Source of the DNA: Mesocentrotus franciscanus
Taxonomy: Eukaryota; Echinodermata; Echinoidea; Camarodonta; Strongylocentrotidae
NCBI GenBank assembly: GCA_037976565.1
Contig: CP137675.1
Coordinates: 10,682,534-10,746,533, forward strand
DNA: 64,000 nucleotides
Reading direction: 5' to 3'
This document shows, piece after piece, positions 1 to 10,380 of this stretch. The notes below the pieces were generated by a model. That model had not been told where the DNA came from. It saw nothing but the letters and a program-made list of their open reading frames with translations, and did not search any database. Within the stretch, counting starts at the first letter, position 1; each line of letters begins with the position of its first letter. A program made the translations under genes and the position numbers.

Positions 1-773
1 CCTCAGTGGCCATAGCCAGTGCCTCCTCATACTTTGAAACTGCTTTTTTATACTTGTGATCGCCAACATCTGCATTGGCACTTTTGAGCAAGCTATCGAC
101 AAGGCGTACACTAGGATTATCTGATCTATCATGGGACGCAATGTCACTGCGGCCATCTGGTCGAGAACTTATTTCCAAAGACTCTTCTACATGATCAGTT
201 TCATTTACAGTGTCCTCTCTAACAGGGATATCAGCTCCATCATTTTCCTCTTTTTCAGCCATCTCCTCCTTTTCCTCTAATTCCAACTCTTCCTGTGTAG
301 AGTTTTTCCTTGAACCTTGATGCTTGCTTGCTGCCTGATCAGAAACGAGTGTCTGTTCATCTTCCTCCAAAGTCACTGTGTTGCTCCTTACATCCTCGTC
401 ACTTTTTCCATCTTCTGATCTTCCACTACCAGTATACCAATTATTGTACATGTACTCACTATTTACATCAATGTCTTCTACAAGGTTAGTCACAATCTGC
501 ACAGGTGCATCTGCATCACCATCACTGTTGGGAAATATCAAATTCTTCTCCTCTTCTCTATTATCATTAGCATCTTCTTCTTCTTCCTTCAATAAACCAG
601 GACTGTCAACGCTTGCTTTGCTTGATGTATTGTTTTGGGTTTCATCTAAATCGTTGATGTCAAAAACAAGTCTTTCTCCACTTTGGAAGTCTCCACCTTG
701 GCCATTTTCATCATCAGTAAAAGTCTCCATTTTGAATGACTGGTTTTAGGAACTTTCTCACCATCATGTACTC
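1..773 (-). CDS. Partial gene: acidic N-terminal region plus start of a TPR-like domain (first coding exon)
   Basis: Read on the minus strand from the ATG at 731, the frame is open for 243 codons to the window edge, so the gene is 3'-truncated. Residues about 1-205 are rich in Asp, Glu, Ser and Asn with no hydrophobic segment or signal peptide (start METFTDDENGQGG). From about residue 210 the character changes to a helix-turn pattern typical of a tetratricopeptide repeat (LVDSLLKSANADVGDHKYKK, then AVSKYEEALAMATE). The exon probably starts at 773, after a T-rich tract ending in GCAG, leaving 42 nt of 5' UTR. The context of the ATG (TTCAAAATGG) is good. An out-of-frame upstream ATG pair at about 767 opens a 17-codon frame overlapping the start. 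I do not recognise the protein; an acidic tail followed by TPRs suggests a chaperone- or adaptor-like role, but that is inference. The ORF on the opposite strand at 378-749 is only its shadow. Confidence 0.7.
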
Positions 774-2331
774 TGCATAATATTAAAAAAAATTAAAATC
801 AAATTAATCAGCTGAAATAAACTTATCGATACAAATTTAGGTTCAAGATGAAGCTAACAACAAACACAACTATCATTTCTATCCTTCTTCTTTTTCAAAA
901 ATACCTTTAAAATTACTGCAAAAGCCAACTCAAAGAAAACATGGAGGGAAAAAAGGGGAAAAAAGGAAAAATAAAATAAAACACAGAGGGGCAACAGAAA
1001 TGACAGTGGTTTTAGAAGAGCATAAGACAAAATTTGCCCACTCCATGCAACATAGATCACATAAATTGCATGTAAGTCTAGTGCACTTTTGACAGCACTG
1101 TGTATTGAGATCCAACATTTATTATGTACATGTAGGCTGTAATACTGTGAAAATCACATTTCTAGGTTGAGTTGAGTCTCAAATGAGAGCGATAAAGAAG
1201 GAATCTACAAGCATGACGGCGGCATGTTAAACAAAAATTATCTCCTATTAAATTATTGAGAGATTTGTTTCAAAATCTGGAGAAAGAGGTAGGAGTTGAA
1301 TATCTTTTATACAAAACAAGCCAAAAACCAAAAAAATGCATACATGTGTATTAAATTATTTAGAAAGTGATTTTTCAAAGGATTTGTCAGAGAAAAATTA
1401 ATCAATAAACCTCAATTCCCGACTGGGATATTATGATCCTGTTTAATTGTAAGCAATAGCCAATTTACTCTGAAAACAAAATACAAATTTTCAGAAACTA
1501 ATTCTTGGATGACTTTTATTAAATAAGGCCATGCAACGTGGGGAGGGGGGAACCATAATGAAGAACAAAAAGGGGAGGGGGCAGAAAAGTTAATACACCC
1601 TTTCACAGTTACAAGTACAAGAGTGACCAAGTAAACAACTCGTTTACTGGTAATTTAAAATGGCGCCCATGTCAATATGATGTGAGCACGCAGCGCAGGC
1701 AGTGACACAACAATACATGTGCATCTAAAAACATTGATGACGCAATGTTAACTCGCAAATTAAAATGGCGGCCTTGGCTTAACCGCGAAGGGGTGTATTT
1801 AATACACACATGAATTTGCTGAGAACATAACAAAAACTGAACTTAGATCTAGACTATATTCTGTACATATTTTCCATTTATATACCGGTACCCTGTAAAC
1901 AGCATTATTACCAAATTCAGTTTACAAAGCACCTCATTCATTCTGTCTCTGGACTGGAGACTCTACAGTCTCTACTTGGTAAAAATGTGTATCACCTATC
2001 GTCATTTCCAGCTCTCGTAACTTCCAGACTTTGTCTTTGCATGTAGATAGATGTAAGAGTAGATCTAGAGTGGTTTCTAATGTTTTTTTTTTCATGATAT
2101 AGACTAGACTACATGTAGATCTATGTAGCATTGTCAACATATTAGCAACGTTTTAGTGGTAACAAGTAACAACAGAAATGATAGATCTATTATTTAAAAT
2201 ACGTGTATCCCACTGCCCGCGCACCGCACGAACACACACTGCACTGCCACTGGAGCACAGGCCGTAACATTCACCGGCGCCTAGACCATGTAGACCCCGC
2301 CTCGGGCCGCTCGGTCGCGTCGGTAGCTTAC
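774..2331 (-). other. Probable first intron of the TPR-like gene
   Basis: On the minus strand this stretch begins with GTAAGC (donor at 2331) and ends with a T-rich tract and GCAG before 773. It is AT-rich and holds no ORF that looks like a gene and no recognisable repeat. Confidence 0.4.
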
Positions 2332-2400
2332 CTTTTCCTGGCCTCCTCTGCTCTCTGCCACTGCACTGATCGAGTGGCTCACCTAATTCCTTAAATAAAA
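2332..2400 (-). promoter_or_regulatory. Putative non-coding first exon and promoter zone of the TPR-like gene
   Basis: The stretch about 2210-2350 is the most GC- and CpG-rich part of the first 7 kb. Inside it, on the minus strand, the sequence CAGGAAAAG is followed by GTAAGC, a near-consensus splice donor at 2332/2331. A 5' UTR exon ending here would splice to 773. The transcription start is not visible; no TATA box was found. Confidence 0.3.
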
Positions 2401-2704
2401 GTTTTAAAATCTACTATTGACTATCCATACACATTATCTAAATTTCAACACCCTTTATGTTTAAATTATCATAAAATTAATCACTGAATATCATAATAAT
2501 CAAGAAATATTTACGTACGGTAAGCTATAGCCTTAGCTTGGGTAGGGGTTACACACCATCGGTATGCGTTGCGAAGCTAAACATAGGTCGAAATTAAAAT
2601 TCTCGACTCACATTCGTTAACGCAGCGCTCTATGTATGGCCAATTTACAAATTATTTAGCGATGTAATAAAGAAACGCTGTTTCAATTGTAATGGAAAGA
2701 AGCC

Positions 2705-2735
<31 letters not shown>

Positions 2736-2917
2736 CTGATTAAGTCTGCCTCCTTCAATTGATTGAAGATTCTTGCAAACTATATGTGCGTTTGTGTGAG
2801 AACCGCAATTTACGTCCATTCGAGTGCTAATTATTTACATTATAATACAGTTTATTTACAAATATTTACAAGCTCATGTAATATTAATATTAATATTTAT
2901 TTATTAATGGTATATTA
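2401..2917. other. Intergenic AT-rich DNA with a (CTT)n run
   Basis: No gene seen. A pure CTT/TTC microsatellite lies at 2706-2737, and an AT-only stretch at about 2880-2918 abuts the 5' end of the next retroelement fragment. Confidence 0.6.
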
Positions 2918-3530
2918 ATAGAGCAAGTAAGCAAGTTTGTTTATCTTGGGCAGACAGTCACAGAGGATGGAAAATGTAACAATGCAATAAAACAGAGGAT
3001 TGAAATTGCAAGATCAGTCTTCATGAAAATGGAAAAGATATTATGTTGCCGGAAGATAAACTTTGAGCTGAGATACAGAATCTGTAAATGCTACATCTGG
3101 AGTACTCTATTGTACGGAGTCGAAACATGGACTCTATGCAAAGAAACAGAACGAAAGTTAGAAGCTTTTGAAATGTGGTGTTTCCGCAGAATGCTAAAAA
3201 TCAGCTGGGTGATGAAAATTAGCAACAAAGAAGTCCTGAACAGAGTAAACAAAGAGAGAGAATTGATTAACGCAGTGCAGAAGAGAAAAGTAGTGTATGT
3301 TGGTCATGTGATGAGAGGAGGAGGATTGCAGAAGATCTTGCTGGAAGGAATGGTAGAGGGTAAACGAGAAAGGGGTAGACAGCGAATCACTTGGTTTGAT
3401 GATGTCAAGAAATGGACTGGTCTTAATTAACTACCGTGAGAGAGGTTAGAGCAAGGGTACATGACAGAAAGCGATGGAGGTGCATAGCCGCCAACCCCTT
3501 CCGAAGGGAAGGCACTAGATGATGATGACA
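2918..3530 (+). mobile_element. 5'-truncated non-LTR retrotransposon fragment (RTE-like reverse transcriptase C-terminus)
   Basis: The frame from about 2921 encodes the end of a reverse transcriptase of the kind found in many invertebrate RTE/Nimb-like elements: KFVYLGQTVTEDGK, then LLYGVETWTLCKETERKLEA, FEMWCFRRMLKISW, then GHVMRGGG and RGRQRITWFDDVKKWTG. A stop at 3428-3430 breaks the frame; the typical C-terminus (DRKRWRCIAANPFRREGTR) continues in another frame to about 3520, so one small indel has occurred. The tail is a short (TGA)n run. The catalytic palm (FADD motif) is missing, so this is a dead copy. Confidence 0.85.
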
Positions 3531-3581
3531 AGCTCATGTATAGTCAGTTTTCAGATTTATATTATTTCATGATTTGTATTT

Positions 3582-3644
3582 CTTACTTTTGTTACTTTTG
3601 TTACTTTTGTTACTTTGTTACTTTTGTTACTTTTGTTACTTTTT
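3582..3644. repeat. 9-bp minisatellite
   Basis: About seven copies of a TTTTGTTAC unit, one shortened by a base. Confidence 0.85.
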
Positions 3645-3939
3645 ATTGTAAACATTTCTTATCACTATTATTATTATCATTAGTATTAATATTATTATTA
3701 ATTGTTATTATTATCTTTGGTTATAATTATCGTTATTGTTATTGCCTTTGGTTATGATATTTGTGCACTCTTCAAAAACAAAAAAAAAAGTTTCCTTAGG
3801 ACTCGCCATCCCCTCCCATAGCTGCATTCGCATGTTACTGCATTCCAGTCACGAGAAACGGCTTGCATAGAACTTACACTTAGAATAATGATGATTGTAC
3901 ATGCATGCACACATACCATGGACCTACATATGTATACTA

Positions 3940-3941
<2 letters not shown>

Positions 3942-3991
<50 letters not shown>
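3942..3991. repeat. (GA)n microsatellite
   Basis: Uninterrupted GA dinucleotide run of about 50 bp. The minus-strand Leu/Ser ORF across it is an artefact of the repeat. Confidence 0.95.
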
Positions 3992-3994
<3 letters not shown>

Positions 3995-4077
3995 CAACAC
4001 AACAAGTTAAAATTCTGTTGACATTTAACATATTATGGTGTAATAAATCTTCGTCCTAGATAACGTATATTATATAT

Positions 4078-4138
4078 CTATGTGTGTGATTATATGTGTG
4101 TGATTATATATACATGTATATATATATATATATATATT
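4078..4138. repeat. (TG/TA)n simple repeat
   Basis: Alternating TGTG and TATA runs ending in about 12 TA units. Confidence 0.85.
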
Positions 4139-4361
4139 GCAAGTATGCAAACCGAACTCAATATTATTATTGTTTTCATTATTTATGATTTATGTACTAT
4201 GTATTGTTTATATCTGGATTCATTTAAAACTGTTAAAGCATAATGATATTTATATGTCTATGGAATTATTTTTAACTTGTAAATTCACTTGCATCAGCCT
4301 CCAGCTGTATTGTTGAATATTCGAATAAAACCTTATCAAAAATAAAATAAAATATATATAT

Positions 4362-5944
4362 CAGGGGTGTCGATTTGTATCCGTGGTTGGGGTGATAGGT
4401 GCCAAAATATTTTCGGCAATGGATCAAAGCAACCAAGAGGTAGAAGCGTGTGGCAGGTTGCACCCCCTCCCTTCCAAGTTATTAACTTTTTCAAGTCACC
4501 CATTAACATTGGTCCTTTCACAGTCAAAGCAAACAACTGCACCAAACAACTGCACCTCGTTTTTAATTAGTTTTTGAAGAACTCCTAGGTGAAAGAAATC
4601 ATAACTATTCTTGAATATTATTACTTGTTTTAGAACATGTTGGGCCTGTCTCACATTGCCTTCCATCATTCCATGGCAATTTTCCATGTTTCTTTCAGCT
4701 TATTTCTCACTTCTTTTCCATCCACTCAACTAATTCCTGATCATTCATTAACCTCATATCTACCATCACCCATGCCTAAGCCTTTTAGGGAGGGGGATCC
4801 CGTAAAGTAAAGCTTTTTGACACTACTTTAAAGTCAACCACTTTTTTCATCGCCCATTCACATCAGTTCCCTGAAGGAAATGCTGGAATATGTATGTCCC
4901 TCTTTCTCTTGTCTTTCTTCCTTTTCTCTCCCCCCTTCCTTTTTTCTTCTGCCCGTTTCTTCCCCTTTTCCCAGGTAGCAAGCCCATATGGGGCCCATAT
5001 GATGGGGATGATCTGGGTCACTTGTGCCATCTGGGCTATTAAATGGAACTCATATATGTATCCCATATGGGGCCAATATTTAGTAACCCATATAATTATG
5101 GGATCTATCTGGGCCAGCCCTTATGGGTCCCAGATGGGAATGAGCTGGGCGTACACATAATGGGTAGAATATGAATATGCCCATATGGGTAACGCATGGG
5201 GAAACTCTGGGTTAACCCACATGGGATATATCTGGGTTAACCAATATGGGTACCAGATGGGATTAAGCTGGGCATACCCATTTGGGTCTCAGTTTGGTAT
5301 GGGTCCCATCTGGGTCCCATCTATATGGGTTTACCATATGGGTCCCATATGCTTCTTGGGTGCAGATGCCTTAGGGCCCCAGATGGTTTTCCATATGGGG
5401 CCCATGTTTCAGAGAATATGGGACCCATGTGGGTCCCACATGGGCTTGCTACCTGGGTTATTATCCTCTCTGTCTCTCATTATCTCTCTCTCCCACTCTC
5501 AACCGTCTTTTTTGCACTTTTGCGCTTCGCGCTTAACATTTAGCTCGTTGCTTTTTAACGCTGCGGCTTTGCATTTGGCGCACTGCATTTCTATGATGCT
5601 GTTGATTGAATAAATTGAATAAATTCATCAATTCCTGATGAAGCCGTATGAGCGAGAATTCAATTTATACTTGTCTCATATACGGTTGTCTCATTTACTT
5701 CGTTTTCTATTTATATATGTATGTATTATGAAAATGAGATAGCAAAATGTGTATATTGATGGTCATCTTGAGAGTATTTAATAATCATTAACTACTCTCA
5801 GATCATCGGGCTCTCATCATTAATTTTTCTCTTAATTTTTTTTGTTTTTGATGGTGAATTATTGGGGGGATGATTGTACAGGCCACCCCCACCCCACCTG
5901 AAATATTGGGGGATATATCCCCATCCCCCGGATCGACACCCATG
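4362..5944. mobile_element. TIR-flanked non-autonomous DNA element, 1.58 kb, with a minisatellite inside
   Basis: The left end CAGGGGTGTCGAT and the right end ATCGACACCCATG are inverted copies with one mismatch in 13. Both flanks are AT repeats (ATATATAT on the left, ATATATAA on the right), so a target duplication cannot be judged. The right interior holds C- and G-rich stretches (CCCCCACCCCACC, GGGGGATATATCCCC) of the kind common in non-autonomous elements with CAGGGG termini. No transposase is visible. Superfamily unknown. Confidence 0.5.
4970..5457. repeat. Palindromic minisatellite element bounded by its own inverted repeats
   Basis: The interior is a run of imperfect units built around CCCATATGGG and variants (CCCAGATGGG, GAGCTGGG, CTGGGTTAACCC), many of them self-complementary. 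The left border starts CCCAGGTAGCAAGCCCAT and the right border is its inverse (ATGGGCTTGCTACCTGGG), so the array is a discrete inverted-repeat unit of 488 bp. Frames through it give Met-Gly-Pro-Ile-Trp-rich peptides that follow the repeat and are unlikely to be a protein. Confidence 0.8.
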
Positions 5945-7408
5945 ATATATAATATACATATTGCGAGAGTTTAGGTATGTAGGATGGCATTTTCAATGTA
6001 ATTTCTGCATTCATTTTTTTTAAACCAGAGAACATCTAACAAGAAATGAATATGACATCGCAATTAGATGTACATGTTATGATCTCAATCGCTAAGTTGT
6101 AGAAAATGGATGAGTTCATATTAATGTAATATGAGATGCCAATATTTGACTCTAAATTACATACAATAGTTGCCAAGTTTTGCTTGCTTGCTTAGCTCTC
6201 TTACTGGTCTGCTATATTTTGTCCTGCCATTTAAAGTCAATAAGGCTCAGAAACTGCATTTCAAAATTCAATAGGCATATCTAGTCACACTGGGGACTGG
6301 GAGATATGAAATATTTGAAGCAATTAATCAGTAAAGAAGGGAATGTAGCGAGTAAGAAAGCATTCCTTTTCAGAACTAATTTCAGTGCACCCCTCACTGC
6401 ATCAGACTCTTTACCCTGCAAAATTTCCCGAGGCACTGGGCCAGAGTGCCATTTATTTGTGATTTAATTGTAGGCCTACTGCAAGGCAAGAGTGTTATTT
6501 ATGTCATTAATTAGATTAACTTAAACTCGGTTGATATTTAATTTTCAAAGTGTCTATCTTTTCCCCTTCTTAGAAAAAAAAAACATTGAAGAGTCAGTCA
6601 GCTATATTTGTTCCCTTTCTTTTTTTGTGATCACTGATACATGTTCACTTGTCAAATTGGTAAACTCATGTTTCCAAGATCACCCGGCGCTTTTCTTTTT
6701 CAGTCGAGCTCGGTAGCTGATCTGAGGAACCCAATCAGATCACATATATTTTCCCCTTTTTATCAGTATTTTCAAATAAAAAAAACATTATATTATTTAA
6801 TTTATCTATAAAATGTATTTATATATTATATTTAGAAATTTAATGATGATAAAATTAATATTGTGATAAAATAAAAGTAAACATATTAGAACGAGACTTC
6901 CTTTGCCTGAGCTGAAAATTCTGACCAATCAGAAAACGCCTTAGTGGCAACTTCTTGTTGCAGACATTTACACGTGAAGGTATGGGAAAATCTTTTCTTA
7001 GAAGTAATGATAATTTATATCAATCTAACCGTAGTTAATAGCTGTAGATTAGTTTATCGCCTTTAATATTGTTTGAGATGTGATGAACGAAGGATGGTTG
7101 ACATCAAGAGAGCAATAAGCAAATTGAGACATTATCCATGTGTGATCTTGCCAATTGAGTTTTGTTGAGTCCCAGATATGGAAAACTGCGTCATGATTGT
7201 AAAAAGTATTTATGCTAACCAGAAATGGCAGAATTCAATTTCAAACATCAATTGACTGGTATTGATGGAGGCTTGTAACTATACGAGCATGGTCAACTAT
7301 TTATGTATATTAATCCCCTAGTGATAAATGTATTGTTAGTGTTACATGGTGTGGGTGGGTGTTGTTGCTGTGGAATTTGAATTATTTTTATGTCGTGAGA
7401 CTGAGAGT
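5945..7408. other. Intergenic DNA without recognisable gene
   Basis: AT-rich sequence with no splice-bordered coding frame or repeat that I can support. A CCAAT motif (about 6933) and CACGTG (about 6970) lie 40 bp apart, but no transcript can be tied to them. Confidence 0.5.
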
Positions 7409-7828
7409 TAGCAGTAGGGGCGCTGCAGGGTCCGAGAATAAGGATCGTCCGCACAAACGAGGATCATCTGCATTTTCGCAAACGTTTGTTATTTCCGAAC
7501 AGCGCGTTGGCGATGCGAAAAAACGGATTCCGCAATGATTTTCTTGATGCATTTTACATTGACTTTGTGGGCCTACAGAGACTTTCACGTTTTGAGCGAT
7601 AAATCCTCGGGAAGACAGACAACCCATAAAAGTAGACGGTAGGGGTATTTTATTACGCAGAATCCATTTTTCGCATCGCTAGGGCGCGCTGTGGGAACCC
7701 GAAACCTGCAGAGCGCCGATGAAAAAAAAATTGATCCTTATTTTTTAGGACGCAATTTGACTGCGTTTACGAGGATATCCTCATTTGTGCGGACAATCCT
7801 CATTCTCGGACCAGCGGCCCTACTGCTA
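7409..7828. mobile_element. MITE with about 50-bp imperfect TIRs
   Basis: The left end TAGCAGTAGGGGCGCTG and the right end (inverse TAGCAGTAGGGCCGCTG) pair, and pairing continues through GGTCCGAGAATAAGGAT and CGTCCGCACAAACGAGGAT against their inverse on the right. A second inner pair (GCGATGCGAAAAA) lies at about 7512 and 7670. Target duplication not clear. No coding capacity. Confidence 0.7.
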
Positions 7829-7933
7829 GAAGAGAGAATTGCTGTATGCTCTCATCTAGGAACACCCAATATACACAAGTTGGGTTTGACCAAAAAAAAG
7901 TCCCTGTAATAAACAAAAATAGTGTAAATCACT

Positions 7934-8329
7934 TTAAAGATAAAGACCAGTTATGGTCATGCGATTGCATTGTGAAAGAAATGTTGTGAAATCGATCAGA
8001 AAAGGTTGATCATCTAGCATATAAGTATTGGTGTGTACTGCAAGGTTCTGGAATCATCAAAATGATAAGAAATTTGGCCCGGTCTTGGTAAAGTTACAAG
8101 CACTGTACACAGAAAGATGTATATGTGACTACGCGACCACGTGCGCAATATCTATTTGGTCCCAATAGATATAATAATTTACCAAATATATCAATTAGTA
8201 GGCGGTTTCCTGGCAAAATTTGTATCATCACGTATTAGTCAAAACATATTCTTTCACATGATTGGTAATGAGAGCTTCCATTTCATTTTTTGAGAGAGGG
8301 GCGTTTCCAAAACTGGTCTTTACCTTTAA
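7934..8329 (+). mobile_element. TTAA-flanked MITE, family A, copy A1
   Basis: Bounded by TTAA at both ends. The TIRs are AGATAAAGACCAGTT and its imperfect inverse ending GGTCTTTACCTTTAA. The left 200 bp is nearly identical to copies A2 (11165-11563) and A3 (20681-21072), but the right half and both termini differ from them. The TTAAAG start and TTAA target resemble the T2/Kolobok-type MITEs described in Xenopus and sea urchin; piggyBac also uses TTAA, so superfamily is inference. Confidence 0.75.
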
Positions 8330-8830
8330 CCGATGCGCCCATGCTTCTGAAAATTAAAGTACTACAATTGCTCTGAACTCGACTTGTTTGGATTGCAGTG
8401 TACTTGTGTTGAGCTGGCCGACCATAGCATGTAAAATATTGGTATCATCCGAAAATTTCTGTAGAAAATCTCTTACTTGCGTAACCAAAATATCAATCCA
8501 TGACATTACAGTCAGACAGCAGCGTGCGCGATAATGAGGCTGTACGCCGATTTTTATTCAGCGTCTCTTTGGTGATCTCGTAACTTCACGTGTGCTGAAA
8601 TTCACGAGATTTTCCGTGGGATTTGTAAGGGTGTACATGCAGCTGCTTTTGTAGTCGATAACTTTAGTCAACATGGCAGCACGCAACCGTATTTTACTCT
8701 CGAGATTCTCAGCTTCAGTTTGATATGTAATTTGCCATAATTCACAATTTTGAAACAATCCTTTTTCACCACTTTTATTGTTGTTATTTTTGTAACATTT
8801 CAACAGCTATTTTGTACCCGAATTTTGCAT

Positions 8831-8851
8831 TTGGTTCCTGACTCTGGTACA
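8831..8851 (+). repeat. 21-bp direct repeat, left copy
   Basis: Identical over 21 bp (starting TTGGTTCCTGACTC) to 9422-9442, 591 bp downstream. Could be a target duplication around a 570-bp insertion, or chance local duplication. Confidence 0.6.
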
Positions 8852-9322
8852 TAATTAATTTGTTTACTTTGAGATTCGTTCGAAAGTTGAAAAGTCACTG
8901 ATCAAAATAATGTCAAAACCTAATTGTCGCAAATTCATGTTCTCTTTATAATCATAGTCATTAAGACCCTAAAAACCCGGAAGTTACCAATTTGTTACCA
9001 ATTTGTTCTTTCTATGATTACGCGAAATTGTGTGATTTCATACTCGTGCACGCTCGCCGACTGAGCAATGGCAATGCATAACTGATTATTAAACTACAGG
9101 GAGCTCCATCGCGCCACCGACTGGCCGAAAAAAAATAAGAAAAATGATTAAAAAAGAAATATTGTAGAAAAACATTATTCAGAATGCAGGAGACGTATTT
9201 GATCCAGGGTCCTTTGGTTGTTGTCATGACTGCCTGCGCGTAAGTGCATTACCGGCGCACGCCACAAGGCGCTTGCTTGAAGTTGGAATTCAGAATGTTA
9301 ATGAACCAAAGCGGAACATATG

Positions 9323-9347
9323 TGACGTATTGACGTATTTGACCAAT
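9323..9347 (+). promoter_or_regulatory. Paired TGACGTA motifs next to CCAAT
   Basis: TGACGTA occurs at 9323 and 9331, followed by CCAAT at 9343. TGACGT is the core of CREB/ATF and UPR elements, and translocon genes are often UPR targets, but the sites are about 0.9 kb from the first coding exon and no start site is known. Weak call. Confidence 0.2.
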
Positions 9348-9421
9348 CAGAACTCTCTATTATCACATCGGCAAAATTGTCTACTTCTATTAATTATTCA
9401 TGAACATTCGCGTGATTTTTC

Positions 9422-9442
9422 TTGGTTCCTGACTCTGGTACA
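9422..9442 (+). repeat. 21-bp direct repeat, right copy
   Basis: Second copy of the repeat at 8831-8851, with no mismatch. Confidence 0.6.
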
Positions 9443-10222
9443 GCGTAAAATATAATAATTTTGATATCATTGTAAAGAAAAATATCTATGCTTTATGCTG
9501 ATTATAACATCTTCGTGTCGCAAGAATGATTTCTATGTGAAAATCAGCCCTACTCTTATGATAGATTTATTGTCAAAAAACCCCATTTTCTAGGCGAAAT
9601 ATCTGTTCCCAAAAAATATTTAACATGATTGTCATATATGTATACAGAAAGTGCAACTTCTTATCTGTAAAATAAGACCAATTTCATGAAAAATGAACAA
9701 TCAAAAAGGCAAAAACTGCCGATCGGAATGACCGTCTGCACAACTCATTACGTATGCAAGACACGTAAATTCTTGCATATGTGCTGAATAAAATAGAGGG
9801 TTTTCGCACCGGCTGCGGACTGACTGATTATTATTTTTACATCTAATTCCACTGTTTATTTGGAGATGTTTTTAGTGTGTATTCTCACTTGTACTTTTTC
9901 ATTCATTTATATGACAACATTTTGCTCAAGATTTGAAGCATTTAAAAAAAAAATTAAATCAAGAGAACCTTGCACCCTCATAAGAAAACAAAGAACTCAG
10001 CAGAAAATACTTATTTTGTTTCTACTTTCCAACTATCTCCAACAGTAATTGTAGAAGCCAAGCTTATACTGTAGATGTAATCTATCAACATCTATATTAT
10101 CTATGGGATTAAATTAAAATCATAACTATCATGCATAGAAACTTATACCTTCAACTTTATTTGAGACTTGTTAGCTTGTATTTTAATTTTGATTTATTTT
10201 GATTTATTGGTTTTCTCTCCAG

Positions 10223-10380
10223 ATGAAGGCTGCACTGTTTATAGCTTTTGCCTGCCTTGTGGCACTATCCAGTGCCCAGGATGGGGCTAAACTCTTGGCC
10301 TCCAAGACTCTCTTGAATCAATGGTTGGTGGAAGGCAGGGACATGACTGTGCTCTATACCATCTACAATGTTGGAAGCAG
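10223..10380 (+). CDS. SSR2: SSR2 coding exon 1
   Basis: Signal peptide and start of the lumenal domain (residues 1-52 plus two bases of codon 53). Acceptor CTCTCCAG immediately before the ATG; donor AGCAG|GTAAAT. Confidence 0.95.

Larger units (their letters stand above)
8330..10222. other. Upstream region of SSR2; probably holds its promoter and non-coding first exon
   Basis: The SSR2 start codon sits directly after a splice acceptor, so a 5' UTR exon must lie upstream, somewhere here. A donor-like GCGC|GTAAGT occurs at about 9240, but nothing else marks it as an exon. No coding ORF is convincing. Confidence 0.4.

Noticed and set aside
378..749. 123-codon plus-strand ORF rich in Ser and Leu
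   Set aside because: It is antisense to the acidic minus-strand exon; the Ser/Leu content mirrors its Glu/Asp codons.
4894..5613. ORFs with Met-Gly-Pro-Ile-Trp repeats
   Set aside because: The peptide pattern follows the palindromic minisatellite in several frames; no start or splice context.
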